From Phyto melanocephala (lineage: Eukaryota > Arthropoda > Insecta > Diptera > Rhinophoridae): a DNA stretch of 64,000 bases. The first letter of the stretch is position 1. Every line of letters begins with the position of its first letter. Both the position numbers and the translations under genes were made by a program. Below, in pieces: positions 10,391-21,392 of the stretch. The DNA lies in contig OW799235.1 of assembly GCA_941918925.1 (NCBI GenBank), positions 19,352,701 through 19,416,700 of the forward strand. The letters run 5' to 3'. The notes beneath the pieces were generated by a model. It had not been told where the DNA came from, made no database searches, and was given only the letters and a program-made list of their open reading frames with translations.

Positions 10391-11255
10391 TATACCCTTC
10401 ACACAGTGAAAAAGGGTATATATAGGTTTGTCATTCCGTGTGAAATTTCTACAATTTTCATTTCCGACCCCATAAAGTATATATTTTCTGAAAGCTTATG
10501 AATAGGGAAGTCGATTAAGCTCTGTCAGTCTGTCCGTCTGTCCGTGTGTATGTTGAAATCAACTTTTTGAAGCCCCCCGACATCACTTGGACCCGGGTGA
10601 GGTATTAAAATATCAGAAATATTTGGGAGTATATCGCTATTGAAAATCAGAAACATCGGTACATAAACAACTGAGATATGAGCAAAAACCCACGACCACC
10701 TCGATTTTTTTTTCACAAAAACAACATTACAACAACAACATACATACATACAAACTTGTATATTGGCTAAAGTAAACGTGGGATCGAATCCCAGCTGAGC
10801 CAAAAAAAAAATTTTTTTATATTTTAAAAATTTTTTTTTTAATTTTTTTTTTTAATTTTTTTTTTATTTTTTTTTTATTTTTTATTTAATATATTATTTA
10901 TATTTTTATTATTTTTTTTTTTTAATTTTTTTTTTTATTTTTTTTTGTTTTATATTAATTATATATATTTTAATTACTTTTTTAAAATTTTTTTTTTTTA
11001 TTTTTTTTTTTAATTTTTTTTTAAATTTTTTTTTAAAATTTTTTTTTTTAAATTTTTTTTTTATTTTTTTTTTAACATACATACGTAAATTTATAATTTT
11101 ACAATGGGATGTTTTTTATATATGTATATTTTTTATATGTATGCACGTATTTCATATAGGATGAATGGTTATACAAACTACTGTTATTGCATGACTTCAC
11201 GTTGTGAAGGGTATATAAGATTCGGCACGGCCGAATATAGCGCTCTTACTTGTTT
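10391..11255 (+). mobile_element. HINE-like element, complete
   Basis: It begins tatacccttcacacagtg and ends with the hairpin attcggcacggccgaat, gcgctcttacttgttt. The GTCY tract lies near 10525-10550, the T-arm-like gggatcgaatcccagctgag near 10780-10799 and the AT core at 10803-11080. The 5' tacccttcaca and the 3' tgtgaagggta form subterminal inverted repeats. Confidence 0.8.
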
Positions 11256-11400
11256 ATTTTACAATGGGACGTTTTTACATATGTATGTACGTATTTCATA
11301 TGAGATGAATGGTGATACAAACTACTGTTTTTGCATGACTACACGTTGTGAACGGTATAAAAGATTCGGCGTGGCCGAATATAGCACTCTTACTTGTTTT
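11256..11400 (+). mobile_element. HINE-like 3' segment, tandem
   Basis: A second 3' segment follows directly: ttttacaatgggacg through ttgtgaacggtataaaag and a hairpin with loop gtg (attcggcgtggccgaat), then cttacttgttt. It has no 5' part, giving a tandem 3' end of about 145 bp. Confidence 0.7.
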
Positions 11401-11440
11401 GTTTTAATATTTTGCTTTGAGAAAGAGAGACGTCAAACGG

Positions 11441-12232
11441 TATGTCATCCCGTGTGAAATTTCTACAATTTTCATTTCCGACCCCATAAAGTATATATTT
11501 TCTGAAAGCTTATGAATAGGGAAGTCGATTAAGCTCTGTCGGTCTGTCCGTCTGTCCGTCTGTCCGTGTGTATGTTGAAATCAACTTTTTGAAGCCCCCC
11601 CGACATCGCTTGGACCCGAGTGAGGTATCAAAATATCAGAAATATTCGGGAGTAGACCGCCATGGAAAATCAGAAACATCGGTACATAAACAACTGAGAT
11701 ATTAGCAAAAACCCACGACCACCTCGATTTTTTTTCACAAAAACAACATTACAACAACAACATACATACATACAAACGTGTATACTGGTTAGAGAAAACG
11801 TGGCATCGAATCCCAGCTGAGCCAAAAAAAATTTTTTTTATATTATAAAAATTTCTTTTTAAATTTTTTTTTATTTTTTTTTTCTTTTTTATTTAATATA
11901 TTATTTATATTTTTATTATTTTTTTTTTAATTTTTTTTTTTTATTTTTTTTTTGTTTTATATTAATTATTTATTTTAAATTTTTTTTTTTAATTTTTTTT
12001 TTAATTTTTTTTTTAAATTTTTTTTTTAATTTTTTTTTTATTTTTTATTAACATACATTCATAAATTTATAATTTTACAATGCGATGTTTTTTATATATG
12101 TATATTTTTTATATGTATGTACGTATTTCATATGAGATGAATGGTGATACAAACTACTGTTATTGCATGACTACACGTTGTGAAGGGTATATAAGATTCG
12201 GCACGGCCGAATATAGCGCTCTTACTTGTTTT
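11441..12232 (+). mobile_element. HINE-like element, 5'-clipped
   Basis: It starts within the conserved 5' block at tatgtcatcccgtgtgaaat, lacking the outermost tataccc motif. It is otherwise complete: an expanded GTCY tract (three gtctgtccg-type units near 11541-11572), T-arm-like core, AT core, and hairpin followed by gcgctcttacttgttt. Confidence 0.75.
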
Positions 12233-12394
12233 TCTTTTCGTAGTTTTTTCTACTGGGAGCCAGTAAAATTAATAAGTGAAGTCGATAAAAAAATACCTAA
12301 CGGTGAATGTATTTATAAGTTTTCGTAAAAAACTTAGCTACTTTTAAGTAGCTAACTTTACTCTCCGACCACATGAGCAATTGCTATCTTCTAT
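12233..12394. other. Short spacer
   Basis: Spacer between the HINE-like copy and the next repeat. Nothing else is recognised. Confidence 0.3.
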
Positions 12395-12620
12395 ATACAT
12401 ACATACATATGTATATATGTAAATAAAAGAGTAACGCAACTGACTGATTTATCACCGCACAGCCTTAGCGCATAGAGCTAGAGATATGAAATTTTGGCAA
12501 TGGGTTCTTATTAATTTGACTATATCTCCGCAAAAAAAAATTTTTGACAACTCTTACCTCAATATCTAGTTTAAAATGGGTAAAAAAAGTGTAAAATCGG
12601 TAACCTTACATCTGCTAAAC
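12395..12620 (+). repeat. Possible Helitron-type 5' fragment
   Basis: tatatatgtaaataaaagag, then caactgactgatttatcacc, gcacagcc and gagctagagatatgaaattt resemble the 5' part of non-autonomous Helitrons in many insects. No TC start or CTAG end can be fixed. Assignment is by general resemblance only. Bases 12621-12923 after it hold nothing recognisable. Confidence 0.3.
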
Positions 12621-12923
12621 TAAAAATTATACAAATTAACATGGAAACTTATTGTAATATTTCGGAACTACATATTTTTAAATTTGGGATTTCACCAGAC
12701 ACAAAAAAATTATGTAATTTAATAAAATTGAAACACATTCATAACTAGTTAGAAAGGGGAAAATTTGGGAAAACAGCTTATTGCTTTTTAGAACATAATA
12801 ATTTTAAAGCAATAAAGAGCAGATTCACTCACTTTTAATCATGTCTACTTAAATATTTCATTGTTACATAAATATTTAAACATTTTAATTTTGAAAAACT
12901 TAAAAAAAAAATTTTTCTCTCTT

Positions 12924-14260
12924 TTTATAACTTTCACAGAGCGTTTAAGGGTATATATATTTAGGTTTGTCATTCCGTGTGGAATTTTTACAATTTTCAT
13001 TTTCGCCCGTATATATTTTCTGAAAGCTTATTAACTAGGGTGATCGACTCGGTTCCACCGGTTGTAAGAAAACCCGGGTTTTTCCTCTTTCTGCTGACGG
13101 TTTTTTCTAAATGTTTATTTTTCGAATATCGAATACACCGGTTTTTTATCCGAGAAAGCCGGTTTTTTATTTTTTTAAGTTTATTTTCATATATCTTTGT
13201 AACCATCGTACCATAGTATATTTAGTACATGAAAAGTCTTCAAAAATCAAAAAATAAAAACTATTAAATATTCCTTCATAATATTGTAAGAAATTTATTT
13301 GTTGTTTAAAAAACAAATGCAAAATAAGAAAAATAATTGAGCTTAAATATTATTTCTTTTATAAGATATAAACCTAACGTTAATAGTTAAAGGTAATTGA
13401 AGCATAAACTTAGCTGTTCGATCACTTTTAGGCAAAAAATGTAGTTAAAATAAAGAAAAATCAAAATCTTTACTTCCAGATCCTTATTTTAATTAATGGC
13501 ATTGAGTGTCTGTCAACTTAAATTTCAATTAAACCATCGAACAAACTAGTTTATGCCTATATTTGTATGTCTGTCAGGGGTATAAGAAAGAATTTTCAAA
13601 GTATAATTTTAAAGATTTTCTCTCTAGCCATCAAAATGTATTTCAAATTACAGAAATCATTTCAAACAAAATACGTTATTGCATATTAGTTTGAAAGATC
13701 TATTTAACATTTAAAAAATGAACAGAAGGAGATACAAAAATTTATAACAGCCTTATAAAGTCTTAATTATTTATGTTTTTATTTATTTTACTTGTAAAGA
13801 GACCTTTTCTCCTTAAATTCAACTAATTAAACCCAAATTGTCAACTGCATTCACGTCAGTTATTGCGTAATTGTGCAGCCAAACGTATATAAACTGCAGA
13901 GATTTCATATTTATGTATTAATTAAAATATAATCTTTTTTTGCAATATTTTTAAATTTTTTCTTTAAATATTATATTTTATATATTCTTACCGGTTTTTT
14001 CTTAATTTTCAAAATAGCAACCGGTTTTTTTCAAATTCTAAATTTCAAACTATTTGAAAACCGGTTTCTTAAAAAAGTCGAAGAATCGATCACCCTATTA
14101 TAAACAGAGAAGTCAACTAATTCCCATCCATCTGTCAGTTTGTCCGTCTGTCCGTGTGTATGTTTAAATCAAGTTTTTGAAGCCCCCAGACATTTTCAAG
14201 AGCCGTATAAGGTACACAAAAATAATAAATATTCAGAAGCATATTACTATTGAAAATCAG
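12924..14260 (+). mobile_element. HINE-like relic split by a hAT-like insert
   Basis: The left part (12924-13035) has ttataactttcacagag, gtcattccgtgtgg and tattttctgaaagc. The right part (14106-14260) resumes with agagaagtcaac, the gtccgtctgtccgtg tract and tttttgaagcccc, then decays. Joined across the insert it matches other copies (compare 63343-63365). The AT core and hairpin are missing. Confidence 0.65.
13036..14097. mobile_element. Non-autonomous hAT-like element
   Basis: Terminal inverted repeats TAGGGTGATCGACTC and GAATCGATCACCCTA. The 8-bp flanks are TTATTAAC (13028-13035) and TTATAAAC (14098-14105), 7 of 8 identical. The HINE copy at 63239-63888 shows the unoccupied sequence ttattaacagag. 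Near both ends CCGGTTTTTT-type words recur in the same orientation (left near 13058-13170, right near 13990-14070), as expected of subterminal transposase sites. There is no transposase. The size is 1062 bp. hAT assignment rests on the 8-bp duplication and end sequence. Confidence 0.7.
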
Positions 14261-14792
14261 ATTGACGGCATGAAATAGTCAATGTTCAAGCTTACAGCTT
14301 TAGGTGGGGCACACGTAAATATCTTAAAACGTAACTTGAAATTTTTACTGTGACGTATTGTGCGCCATTTTTAATAATTGTGAACGGCCGTATATATAAA
14401 GAAAATTTTAGCTTTATTAAAGGCTTTTTTGACAGACGTTGTATCAAAATTTCTCAAAAAGGGCTTCAAAAAACTTTAATTTTTTTGCAGCACTCTTTTG
14501 TACAAACGTTGCCTACTTTTATTTTGTTTTCTTTAAAATAAAAAATGTCCGCTAAATCCAATTGAATTTGAATGTACTAAAACATTTATTGCTAAAAATA
14601 TATTCCAATAAATATTCATGCGATGAATCCGTTAATATATTGTGTTGACGATTGAATTTTACAACTGCTGAGACAATAATTGTCAAACATATTGCTCGTA
14701 TAGTTGGGGGGTTAAATTGGTTTAAAAGTCAGAAAGCTAAATCAATTCTTTAAGCAAATGTAAGCTACTGAATAATAGTGCTGCAGTCGCGT
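14261..14792. other. Non-genic spacer
   Basis: No supported gene. A 63-codon frame near 14350 has no recognisable domain. Confidence 0.35.
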
Positions 14793-14796
14793 TAAT

Positions 14797-15020
14797 CATG
14801 GTCCATGGTTTTCTATTTCTATTGGGAGCACGTACGACAAAAGAAGCATAAAATTGATCCAACTTATTTTATTTTTAAGTATGAAAGAACCATTTATTGC
14901 ATTTCGTTTAGTGTTGTTGATAATACGCAAATCCATTAGTTTCAAAATATCAGGATGATATGCTGTGAAGAGTTTTTGCCACATATTGATCAATATCACT
15001 TTAAAAGTTAACATTTTCAT
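14797..15020 (-). pseudogene. DUF1091 pseudogene
   Basis: Minus-strand fragment of the central exon: HPDILKLMDLRIINNTKRNA then INGSFIL. A frameshift follows, and a second frame gives YASFVVRAPNRN and RKPWTM before homology ends at 14797. Exon 1, exon 3 and the cysteine-bearing part are gone. Sequence is closest to the 28.4k and 48.4k genes (shared RIINNTKRNAINGSF) although it sits next to the 15.5k gene. Confidence 0.75.
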
Positions 15021-15522
15021 GACGTTTTAAAAAGTGGATTTTGTTTCACACCAAAAAAGGTAACAGATATTAGTTTTGTTTTTATGTATATTGAAAATAG
15101 TGTTAAATTATAAAATTTTAATGACATATTTAACTCGGATGTGATTATATTATACTTAATATAAGTTGTCAAATATGATACGCATCTTTTCACTGACACG
15201 CTAGTATAAAAACCATTGATTTGTTCTCAGAGGTAAAAGTTCTTCGGGTTAGTCAGATGTAGTGTGCATGTTCTTTCCCAATTTTTTTGCCTGATTAACT
15301 TAAGTTCGACTATTCGACGAACAATATATAATATATTCTACTACTCCAGGTGAGAATAAAAGCCTAAATGAATACATAAAAGTTTTAATTATTTCTTTAT
15401 TTAAAAGGCATATTATTGTCGATCCTTATCTGATGCAATAGATAACTGTCATTTGGTATAAATATTTTTTAGTTTTATATTATTAAAAGAACATTAAAAC
15501 ATATTAAGCTACAATATATTGA

Positions 15523-16174
15523 TTAAGATTTTACTGAACCTTTAATTGTAAATTTAAAACCTTCAACACCTTTTCGTATCAAAGAAAAGTCACAAATAAA
15601 TGATAACTCCGGAAAAGTAAAGGAAATCGTATCCGAATTTATACAAAGATTTTTAACGTTAATCACATTTTCCTAAACGAAACAGAAATCACAAAAAAAT
15701 AATTAAAACCAAATTTACCTTTTTAACAAACCTTTTTAATTGGACACTTCTTGGGAAGATCCGGATTTGTGTCACGTACTAGGTTTAGAGCCACATTAAA
15801 AAGATTCTTGCGGCGGCCATTTTTTAAAAACTCACAACCATTTATAGTTGAATTCATCATGGTCCATGGTTTTCCATTTTTTTTGGGTACATTAACAACA
15901 ATGGAAGTTTCAAACTGATCCAAGTCTCTGCTAAGTATAAAGGAACCATTAAGTGCCGTGTAGTTGTTGATGGTGATAATGCGTATATCCACAAATTTAA
16001 CAATATCAGGATTATATTCTTGCTGATAACTCTCAAACTCAACGTACTGTAGAATATAAATTATTTAGTTAAAAAAAAATTATTTTCATAAGCAATAAGA
16101 TTTACCCATCCTTTTGAGGTGTTGGTAAGGAAAAAATAAATTAAAATGTTTAAAATTACTCCGTAGGTTTTCAT
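15523..16174 (-). CDS. DUF1091 (DM8) secreted protein, copy 2
   Basis: Exons 16106-16174, 15732-16046 and 15523-15672, with introns of 59 and 59 nt, phase 0, and a 177-aa product. The signal peptide MKTYGVILNILIYFFLTNTS is followed by KGW. The core has GKPWTMMNSTINGCEFL and PKKCPIKK. The last exon begins ENVINVKNLC and ends TIKGSVKS. The family's cysteines (NGC, KCP and SFIC) are present, with an additional one in KNLC. Most differences from copy 1 are conservative, suggesting the frame has been kept under selection; a dN/dS test would be needed to show this. Secreted, exact role unknown. Confidence 0.88.
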
Positions 16175-16439
16175 TGTTAAATCGGTTCTTAAATAATGAA
16201 AATTTAAATTTTTTTCTCATATTTTATATAATTAAAAAGGTAAAATAATTTATTGATAACACAATGTTAACTGGGAGTTTAGTTAATCGATATTTAAAAG
16301 AAATATGCACGGGTTGTATAAATGACGACCTTTTGGCTCCCTATAGTTCGAAAAGTTAAGCCAAAAAGCTAAATGTAAATACAAGTACAGTGTAATGGGC
16401 CATTTTGTTGTAAAAGTAGTAAGACCATAACCCAAAAAG

Positions 16440-16441
16440 TA
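16440..16441. other. Unoccupied insertion site of the TA MITE
   Basis: The block reads cccaaaaagtagtgtagtaa here, whereas copy 1 carries the MITE between the two TAs at 7146-7147 and 8547-8548. This is the paralogous empty site. Confidence 0.8.
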
Positions 16442-17003
16442 GTGTAGTAATTATACAGACTTTAACGTATGATTTAATTTAACTAAATAATGTATTTATA
16501 ATTTTGTTATTATAACTTATTTCTGGTAATTAAGTTTCCGTGTAAATATATATTTTACCAAAAACGGTCATTAATTAAATCTAGTATTTAAGTTTTTTTT
16601 TTATTTTTTGGCTTTTAAATGAAACACGTCATTTTAAACAATTGCTCCCCAAGCATTTTCCAAGCCTGCTTTAACTTAAATTAATAATATCAAGTGTCTT
16701 CATGTAAATTTTTCTGTCTCAACGTTGTACTTTATCACATTCGCAAATGAGCTGTCGAATTTTGTCTGAAAATTCGTTTGCCTAACAATTTTGACATAAA
16801 AACATATTCTGCTTAGTTGTATAGTTAATAAGGAAAGTCCTCTTGAATTGGCAATCTGATAAGTTGCGATGTCTAAGTTTTATATGTCTTAAAATTTTTC
16901 TTTTTATACCCTTCAAACAATAGGGTATACAAATTTTTCAATTCAATTCTGTTTGTAGTTTCTGTAGTATTCACTTAAGGTATATTTATTTGAAATACTT
17001 ATA

Positions 17004-17918
17004 CCGGGTGTCCCAACTAGAACGCAATTTTTAGATTTTAAATAAAACACAGATATTTAAAAAAAAATCGTGAAACTTTATTGTATCGTAAAGTAGACAG
17101 AATGAGGTTATGTATGGAACAATATATCGTGCAGATGGCCGCCGCGGCTTTGCTGGCACACACGCGAACTTTTAATGAAATTTTCGATGACCTTTTTGCA
17201 TAAATGCTGCGGTATTTCATTAATTTCCTCTTTTAAAGCTTGAGTCGTCGTCGGCTTATTCGCGTAAACCATCGACTTCAAAAAACCCCAAAGAAAAAAA
17301 TCTAAAGGTTTTAAATCACAAGATCTAGGCGGCCAATTCTGGTCTCCAAAACGCGAAATAACACGACCGGGAAATGACTGATGCAGCAATTGAATTGTTT
17401 CTCTGGCTGTATGACATGTGGCGCCATCTTGTTGAAACCACATGCCCTCCACATTCATTTCTTCAATTCTAGGCAAGAAAAAACTGGTTATCATTTCACG
17501 ATACCGAACACCATTGACTGTTTGCGCTTGACCTGCCTCATTTTCATAAAAAAAAGGTCCAATGATTCCTCCAGCCCAAAAACCACACCACAGTGACACG
17601 TTGAGGATGCATTTGCTTCTCGTGAATCACTCGAGGATTTTCCTCACCCCAAATGCGACAATTCTGCCTATTGACGAAGCAATCAAGATGGAAATGGGCC
17701 TCGTCACTGAAGATGATTTTATCGGCAAAATCAGCATTTTCATGTTTCATGTTGGTAAAACAATTTTACAATGAGAATGCGTTGTTCATTCGTGTAGCGC
17801 TCCATTTTTACTAACCTCGTACCTTCTACTAGCAAACAATAACAATTGTTCAAATGTCAAACAATGACACTTCGAATGGCGCCAAATTTAAAAATTGAGT
17901 TCTAGTTGGAACACCCGG
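17004..17918 (-). mobile_element. DD41D (rosa-like) mariner, internally deleted
   Basis: Terminal inverted repeats of about 30 bp (CCGGGTGTCCCAACTAGAAC left, CCGGGTGTTCCAACTAGAAC read from the right) are flanked by TA at 17002-17003 and 17919-17920. The element is 915 bp, shorter than a full mariner of about 1.3 kb. Its transposase is on the minus strand and lacks the DNA-binding region. It lies inside repeat family E. Confidence 0.85.
17108..17805 (-). pseudogene. Mariner transposase, DD41D type, defective
   Basis: The start MERYTNEQRILIVKLF at 17805 is followed at once by the catalytic part: about 100 residues of paired helix-turn-helix domain are missing and the frame is shifted. The first acidic residue is in IIFSDEAHFHL, the second in WFQQDGATCHTA and the third in CDLKPLDFFLWG; 41 residues separate the second and third. 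A 2-nt loss near 17590 separates VTV from WCGFWAGGIIGPFF. The C-terminus SRGGHLHDILFHT is intact. This spacing is known in rosa-type mariners, first described in Ceratitis. Not functional. Confidence 0.85.
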
Positions 17919-18240
17919 TAGATAGAGAAATTGATTTAGCTAAGCCCGTCTGTCCACTTGTCCCTGTGTACGTTGAAATCATATTTTCAAAGGCCCCACG
18001 TAGTATACTGCAGGTATAGCTTTCGAAAATTTTGCTAATGAAAGTCAGGTATGTGGACATATTAAGACCCGAGATATAAACGAAACAATACGATTGAATC
18101 TGTATTTTATACAAATAAAGACAGATTTTGCAGCTCTCAAATAACTTCTTGGTCTGTTTATTAAATGCAACTATAAGATATACGTATAGAAACGATAACG
18201 GACAATACTGTTTTAATCGACAAATATATTGGAAACAGAT

Positions 18241-18600
18241 AAGAGTGATATATTCGGCCGTGCCGAATTTTATATACTCTTCACAACATGTAGTCATGCC
18301 ATAACAGTAGTTTGTATCCCAATTCATCTCATATGAAATACGTACATACATATAAAAAATATATATAAATAAAAACATTCCATTGTAAAATAATAAATTT
18401 ACGTATGTGTTAAAAAAAATATAAAAAAAAAATTTTAAAAAATAATTTGAATATAAATATTAATATAAAAAAAAAAAATAAAAAAAAATTAAAAAAAAAA
18501 TTGAAATAAAATATTAAAAAAAAATAAAAATAATAAAAATATAAATAATACATTAAATAAAAAAAAAATTCAAAAAAAAAATAAAAAAATGCAAAAACAA
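18241..18600 (-). mobile_element. HINE-like 3' half
   Basis: Forward order: gataagagtgatat, hairpin attcggccgtgccgaat, tatactcttcacaacatg and the AT core, then it stops where the next copy begins at 18603. The 5' half is missing. Confidence 0.7.
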
Positions 18601-18602
18601 AT

Positions 18603-19425
18603 TTAAACAAGTAAGAGCGCTATATTCGGCCGTGCCGAATCTTATATACCCTTCACAACGTGTAGTCATGCAATAACAGTAGTTTGTATCACCATTCCTT
18701 ATGATATACGTACATACATATAAAAAACATACATATATAAAAACATCCCATTGTAAAATTATAAATTTACGTCTGTATGTTAAAAAAAAATAAAAAAAAA
18801 ATTCAAAAAAAAAATTTTAAAAAAATTAAAAAAAAAAATTTTTTTTAAATAATTAAAATATATATAATAAATATAAAACAAAAAAAATAAAAAAAAAATA
18901 TTAAAAAAAAAAATTAAAAAAAAATAATAATAAATATATAAATAATATATTAACTAAAAAATAAAAAAAAAACTAAAAAAAAATTTAAAAAAAAAATAAA
19001 AAAAAATTAAAAAATTTTTTTTTTTGCTCAGCTGGGATTCGATGCCACGTTTTCTCTAACCAGTATACGTTTGTATGTATGTATGTTGTTGTTGTAATGT
19101 TATTTTTGTGAAAAAAAATTCGAGGTGGTCGTGGGTTTTTGCTCATATCTCAGTTGTTTATGTACCGATGTTTCTGATTTTCAATACCGATCTACACCCG
19201 AATATTTCTGATATTTTAATAACTCACCCGAGTCCAAGCGATGTCGGGGGGCTTCAAAAAGTTGATTTCGACATACACACGTACAGACTGACAGGGCTTA
19301 ATCGACTCCCCTGCTCATAAGCTTTCAGAAGATATATACTTTATGGGGTCGGAAATCAAAATTGTAGAAATTTCACACGGAATGACAAACCTATATATAC
19401 CCTTTTTCACTGTGTGAAGGGTATA
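18603..19425 (-). mobile_element. HINE-like element, complete
   Basis: Minus-strand copy from acaagtaagagcgctat with hairpin to tcactgtgtgaagggtata. The GTCY tract is reduced (gtacagactgacag near 19282). The ggctcagctgggattcgatg motif lies near 19024-19050. Confidence 0.8.
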
Positions 19426-19437
19426 AAAAATATAAAA

Positions 19438-19835
19438 AAATTTTTTGGCTCAGCTGGGATTCGAAGCCCCTTTTACTCTAACCAGTATACATGTATGCTG
19501 TTGTTGTAATTGTGAAAAAAACGAGGTGGTCGTGGTTTTTCGCTCATATCTCAGACAGCTATGAGGCGATTGTGCTGAATTTAAATAGCGAGTCATTCCT
19601 GGATATTTCCAAGAGATTTATACCATATAGAAATCTGAGGAACATATAGTTGCTTCTAAAAGTTGATTTCAACCAACACACGGACAGACGGACAGACGGT
19701 TAGGGCTTAGTCGACTCCTCTTTTTATAAGCATTCAGAAAATATATACTTTATGTGGTAGGCAATAAAAATTGTAGACATTGCAAACGGAATGACAAAGC
19801 TATATATACCCTTGTGCACCACAGGTGAAGGGTAT
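19438..19835 (-). mobile_element. HINE-like 5' half, subfamily 2
   Basis: Begins at ttttttggctcagctgggat and ends gtgcaccacaggtgaagggt, the subfamily 2 terminus. There is no AT core beyond a short run and no hairpin. The acggacagacggacagacgg tract is present near 19680-19700. Confidence 0.7.
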
Positions 19836-20888
19836 AAAAATATCAGTAATGGTTGGCTTCACACTATTTCACTCAGTATTACGACTGGTCATAAACTGAA
19901 ATTAAATGAAATAGTGTAATAGTGTGAATGCAATGTGTAATGAAATGTCAAAAAATTTGAATAGAAATTTGACCATCCTAAAGCTCTTTTTTGAGATTTT
20001 TTTAAAAACTAAGATTTTTCATTTTATCAGAGTTGTATTTTTACAGAAGCACATAGACAAAATCAGGTATGGGAAATATAATTTATTAATATATTTTGCG
20101 TTACAAGAATTTTTAGACTATCAAGCAGTAAGAACATTATTATAATTTTTTTTATTATTACAAGATAGATAGAGTTAATTAAACCGATCTACTTATGTTA
20201 AACTTGTCTATACAGTTTTGTTTTACAAAAAATCGACATGTCTATACAATGGATAAGAAAAATAAAATACTTTAATAAGAAAAAAGTGTTGGTTGGGTTT
20301 TTTAAGGAAGTTTTTTATAGTTTTTCGTTTTATTTTTGAATTCTTATTTTGTTAATAAGAATTTAAAAATAAAACTTATAACATTTTAAAATTTTTTCAA
20401 GAATTTGGGTAAAAGGTCTACTGATGATCTGGTATAAGCACCAGTGAAATGCATGTAGACTAGCTTAAACCCAACAACCAAATAAAATATACAAGATAAT
20501 TTTAAAACTCATAGTGTTTCTACAAAAGTTTAAAATAAACTACACATACTTTTATCCTAGTTGCCTGAAATTCGCAATACACTCATATTGCTTTACTAAC
20601 ACACCAAAAATAAAGTTTTTCAAGATTTATTCTTTCATTTATCACAATTAAAAAAATTCTTTGTAAAAATAAAGAATGTTAAATATGAACTCAAGCCTAA
20701 TTAAAAATTTCACAATATTAGTTTAAACAGAATAGTTCAACAAAATAAAAATTCAATTGACACCAAAATTTATTCTATTTTTTAATAATATTTCAACGAC
20801 ATGTTCCAGAAACTAATTTTTATAAGTTTTCAAATTTACAAATTTTTTTGGTAAAACAATAATTACACTATATTAATTATAACTTATA
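19836..20888. other. AT-rich stretch with a small hairpin
   Basis: No gene. At 19859-19931 ttcacactatttca and tgaaatagtg...agtgtgaa form an inverted pair; similar words (cactcagtac, atagtgtgaa) occur at 63909-63930 at the window's right edge. The remainder is AT-rich with no element ends seen. Confidence 0.4.
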
Positions 20889-21389
20889 CTAGAAAAGCCC
20901 GGCTCGCGTTGCTACGCCCCCTAATGATTAAAAATGAATTCTAATCTTAAATTGAATATCAAGTGCAAAAGGTTAAAAATTATAACTTTTTTTAATGGTC
21001 GTGGCAACGCCCACTTTTCTAATCACTAAACTGTATAGTCATGACAGCTCAATATGTGTGCAAAGTTTCAGAAAAATCGGTCCGGTGCAAGTACCTCAAA
21101 ATTATAACTTTTTTTATGGGCGTGGCGGTGCCCACTTTTCTAATCACGAAAGTATACAGTCATGACAGTTCAATATGAGTGCAAAGTTTCAGAAAAATCG
21201 GTCAAGTGCAAGTAGCTAAAAATGATAACTAATTTTTATGGGCGTGACCCCGCCCACTTTTACCACCCATAAACACTCCCTGGTATGAGTACAACAACTT
21301 GCCAAAGTTCGAGTCTGATCGGTTGTACAGTTTTGGAGTCTATAGCTAACACAAACACACACACAGAGTTTCACTTTTATATATATAGA
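20889..21389 (-). mobile_element. Helitron family B, complete-ended
   Basis: On the minus strand it starts TCTATATATATAAAAGTG (21389) and ends CGAGCCGGGCTTTTCTAG (20889). The interior has a GT microsatellite, the gttagctatagactcc block and several units of about 120 bp, each with a gggcgtggc-like word and a ttctgaaactttgcac-like line. It is 501 bp, non-coding and non-autonomous. T follows the CTAG end as expected. Confidence 0.75.
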
Positions 21390-21392
21390 AGA

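Larger units (their letters stand above)
15060..16700. repeat. Duplicated block, copy 2
   Basis: Paralogous to 5790-7147 plus 8547-8800, including the DUF1091 gene and both flanks. It lacks the TA-target MITE. Point differences and small indels are scattered through it, so the duplication is not recent. Confidence 0.8.
16905..18235. repeat. Repeat family E, copy 2
   Basis: Starts near tatacccttcaaacaatagg and, after the mariner insert, resumes tagatagagaaattgattta, gcccgtctgtccac, aatgaaagtcaggtatgtg and atataaacgaaacaatacg. It aligns with 9060-9640. The mariner occupies a TA in this repeat. Confidence 0.5.

Noticed and set aside
10525..10803. Recurring 80-92 codon frames (MYVCCCCNVVFVKK and similar) in several places
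   Set aside because: Chance frames through HINE-like copies. They occur on whichever strand the element lies and differ by frameshifts between copies.
10778..10803. Functional tRNA gene
   Set aside because: Only a T-arm-like piece is seen. No D arm, anticodon arm or matching acceptor 5' strand could be placed upstream.
12997..13206. Overlapping 69- and 79-codon frames on both strands
   Set aside because: They cross the left end of the hAT-like insert and its repeated CCGGTTTTTT words, so they cannot be one gene.
17381..17596. Plus-strand frames over the mariner
   Set aside because: Shadows of the minus-strand transposase.
18410..18610. 66-codon Phe/Tyr-rich frame
   Set aside because: Low-complexity translation of the AT core of a HINE-like element, not a gene.
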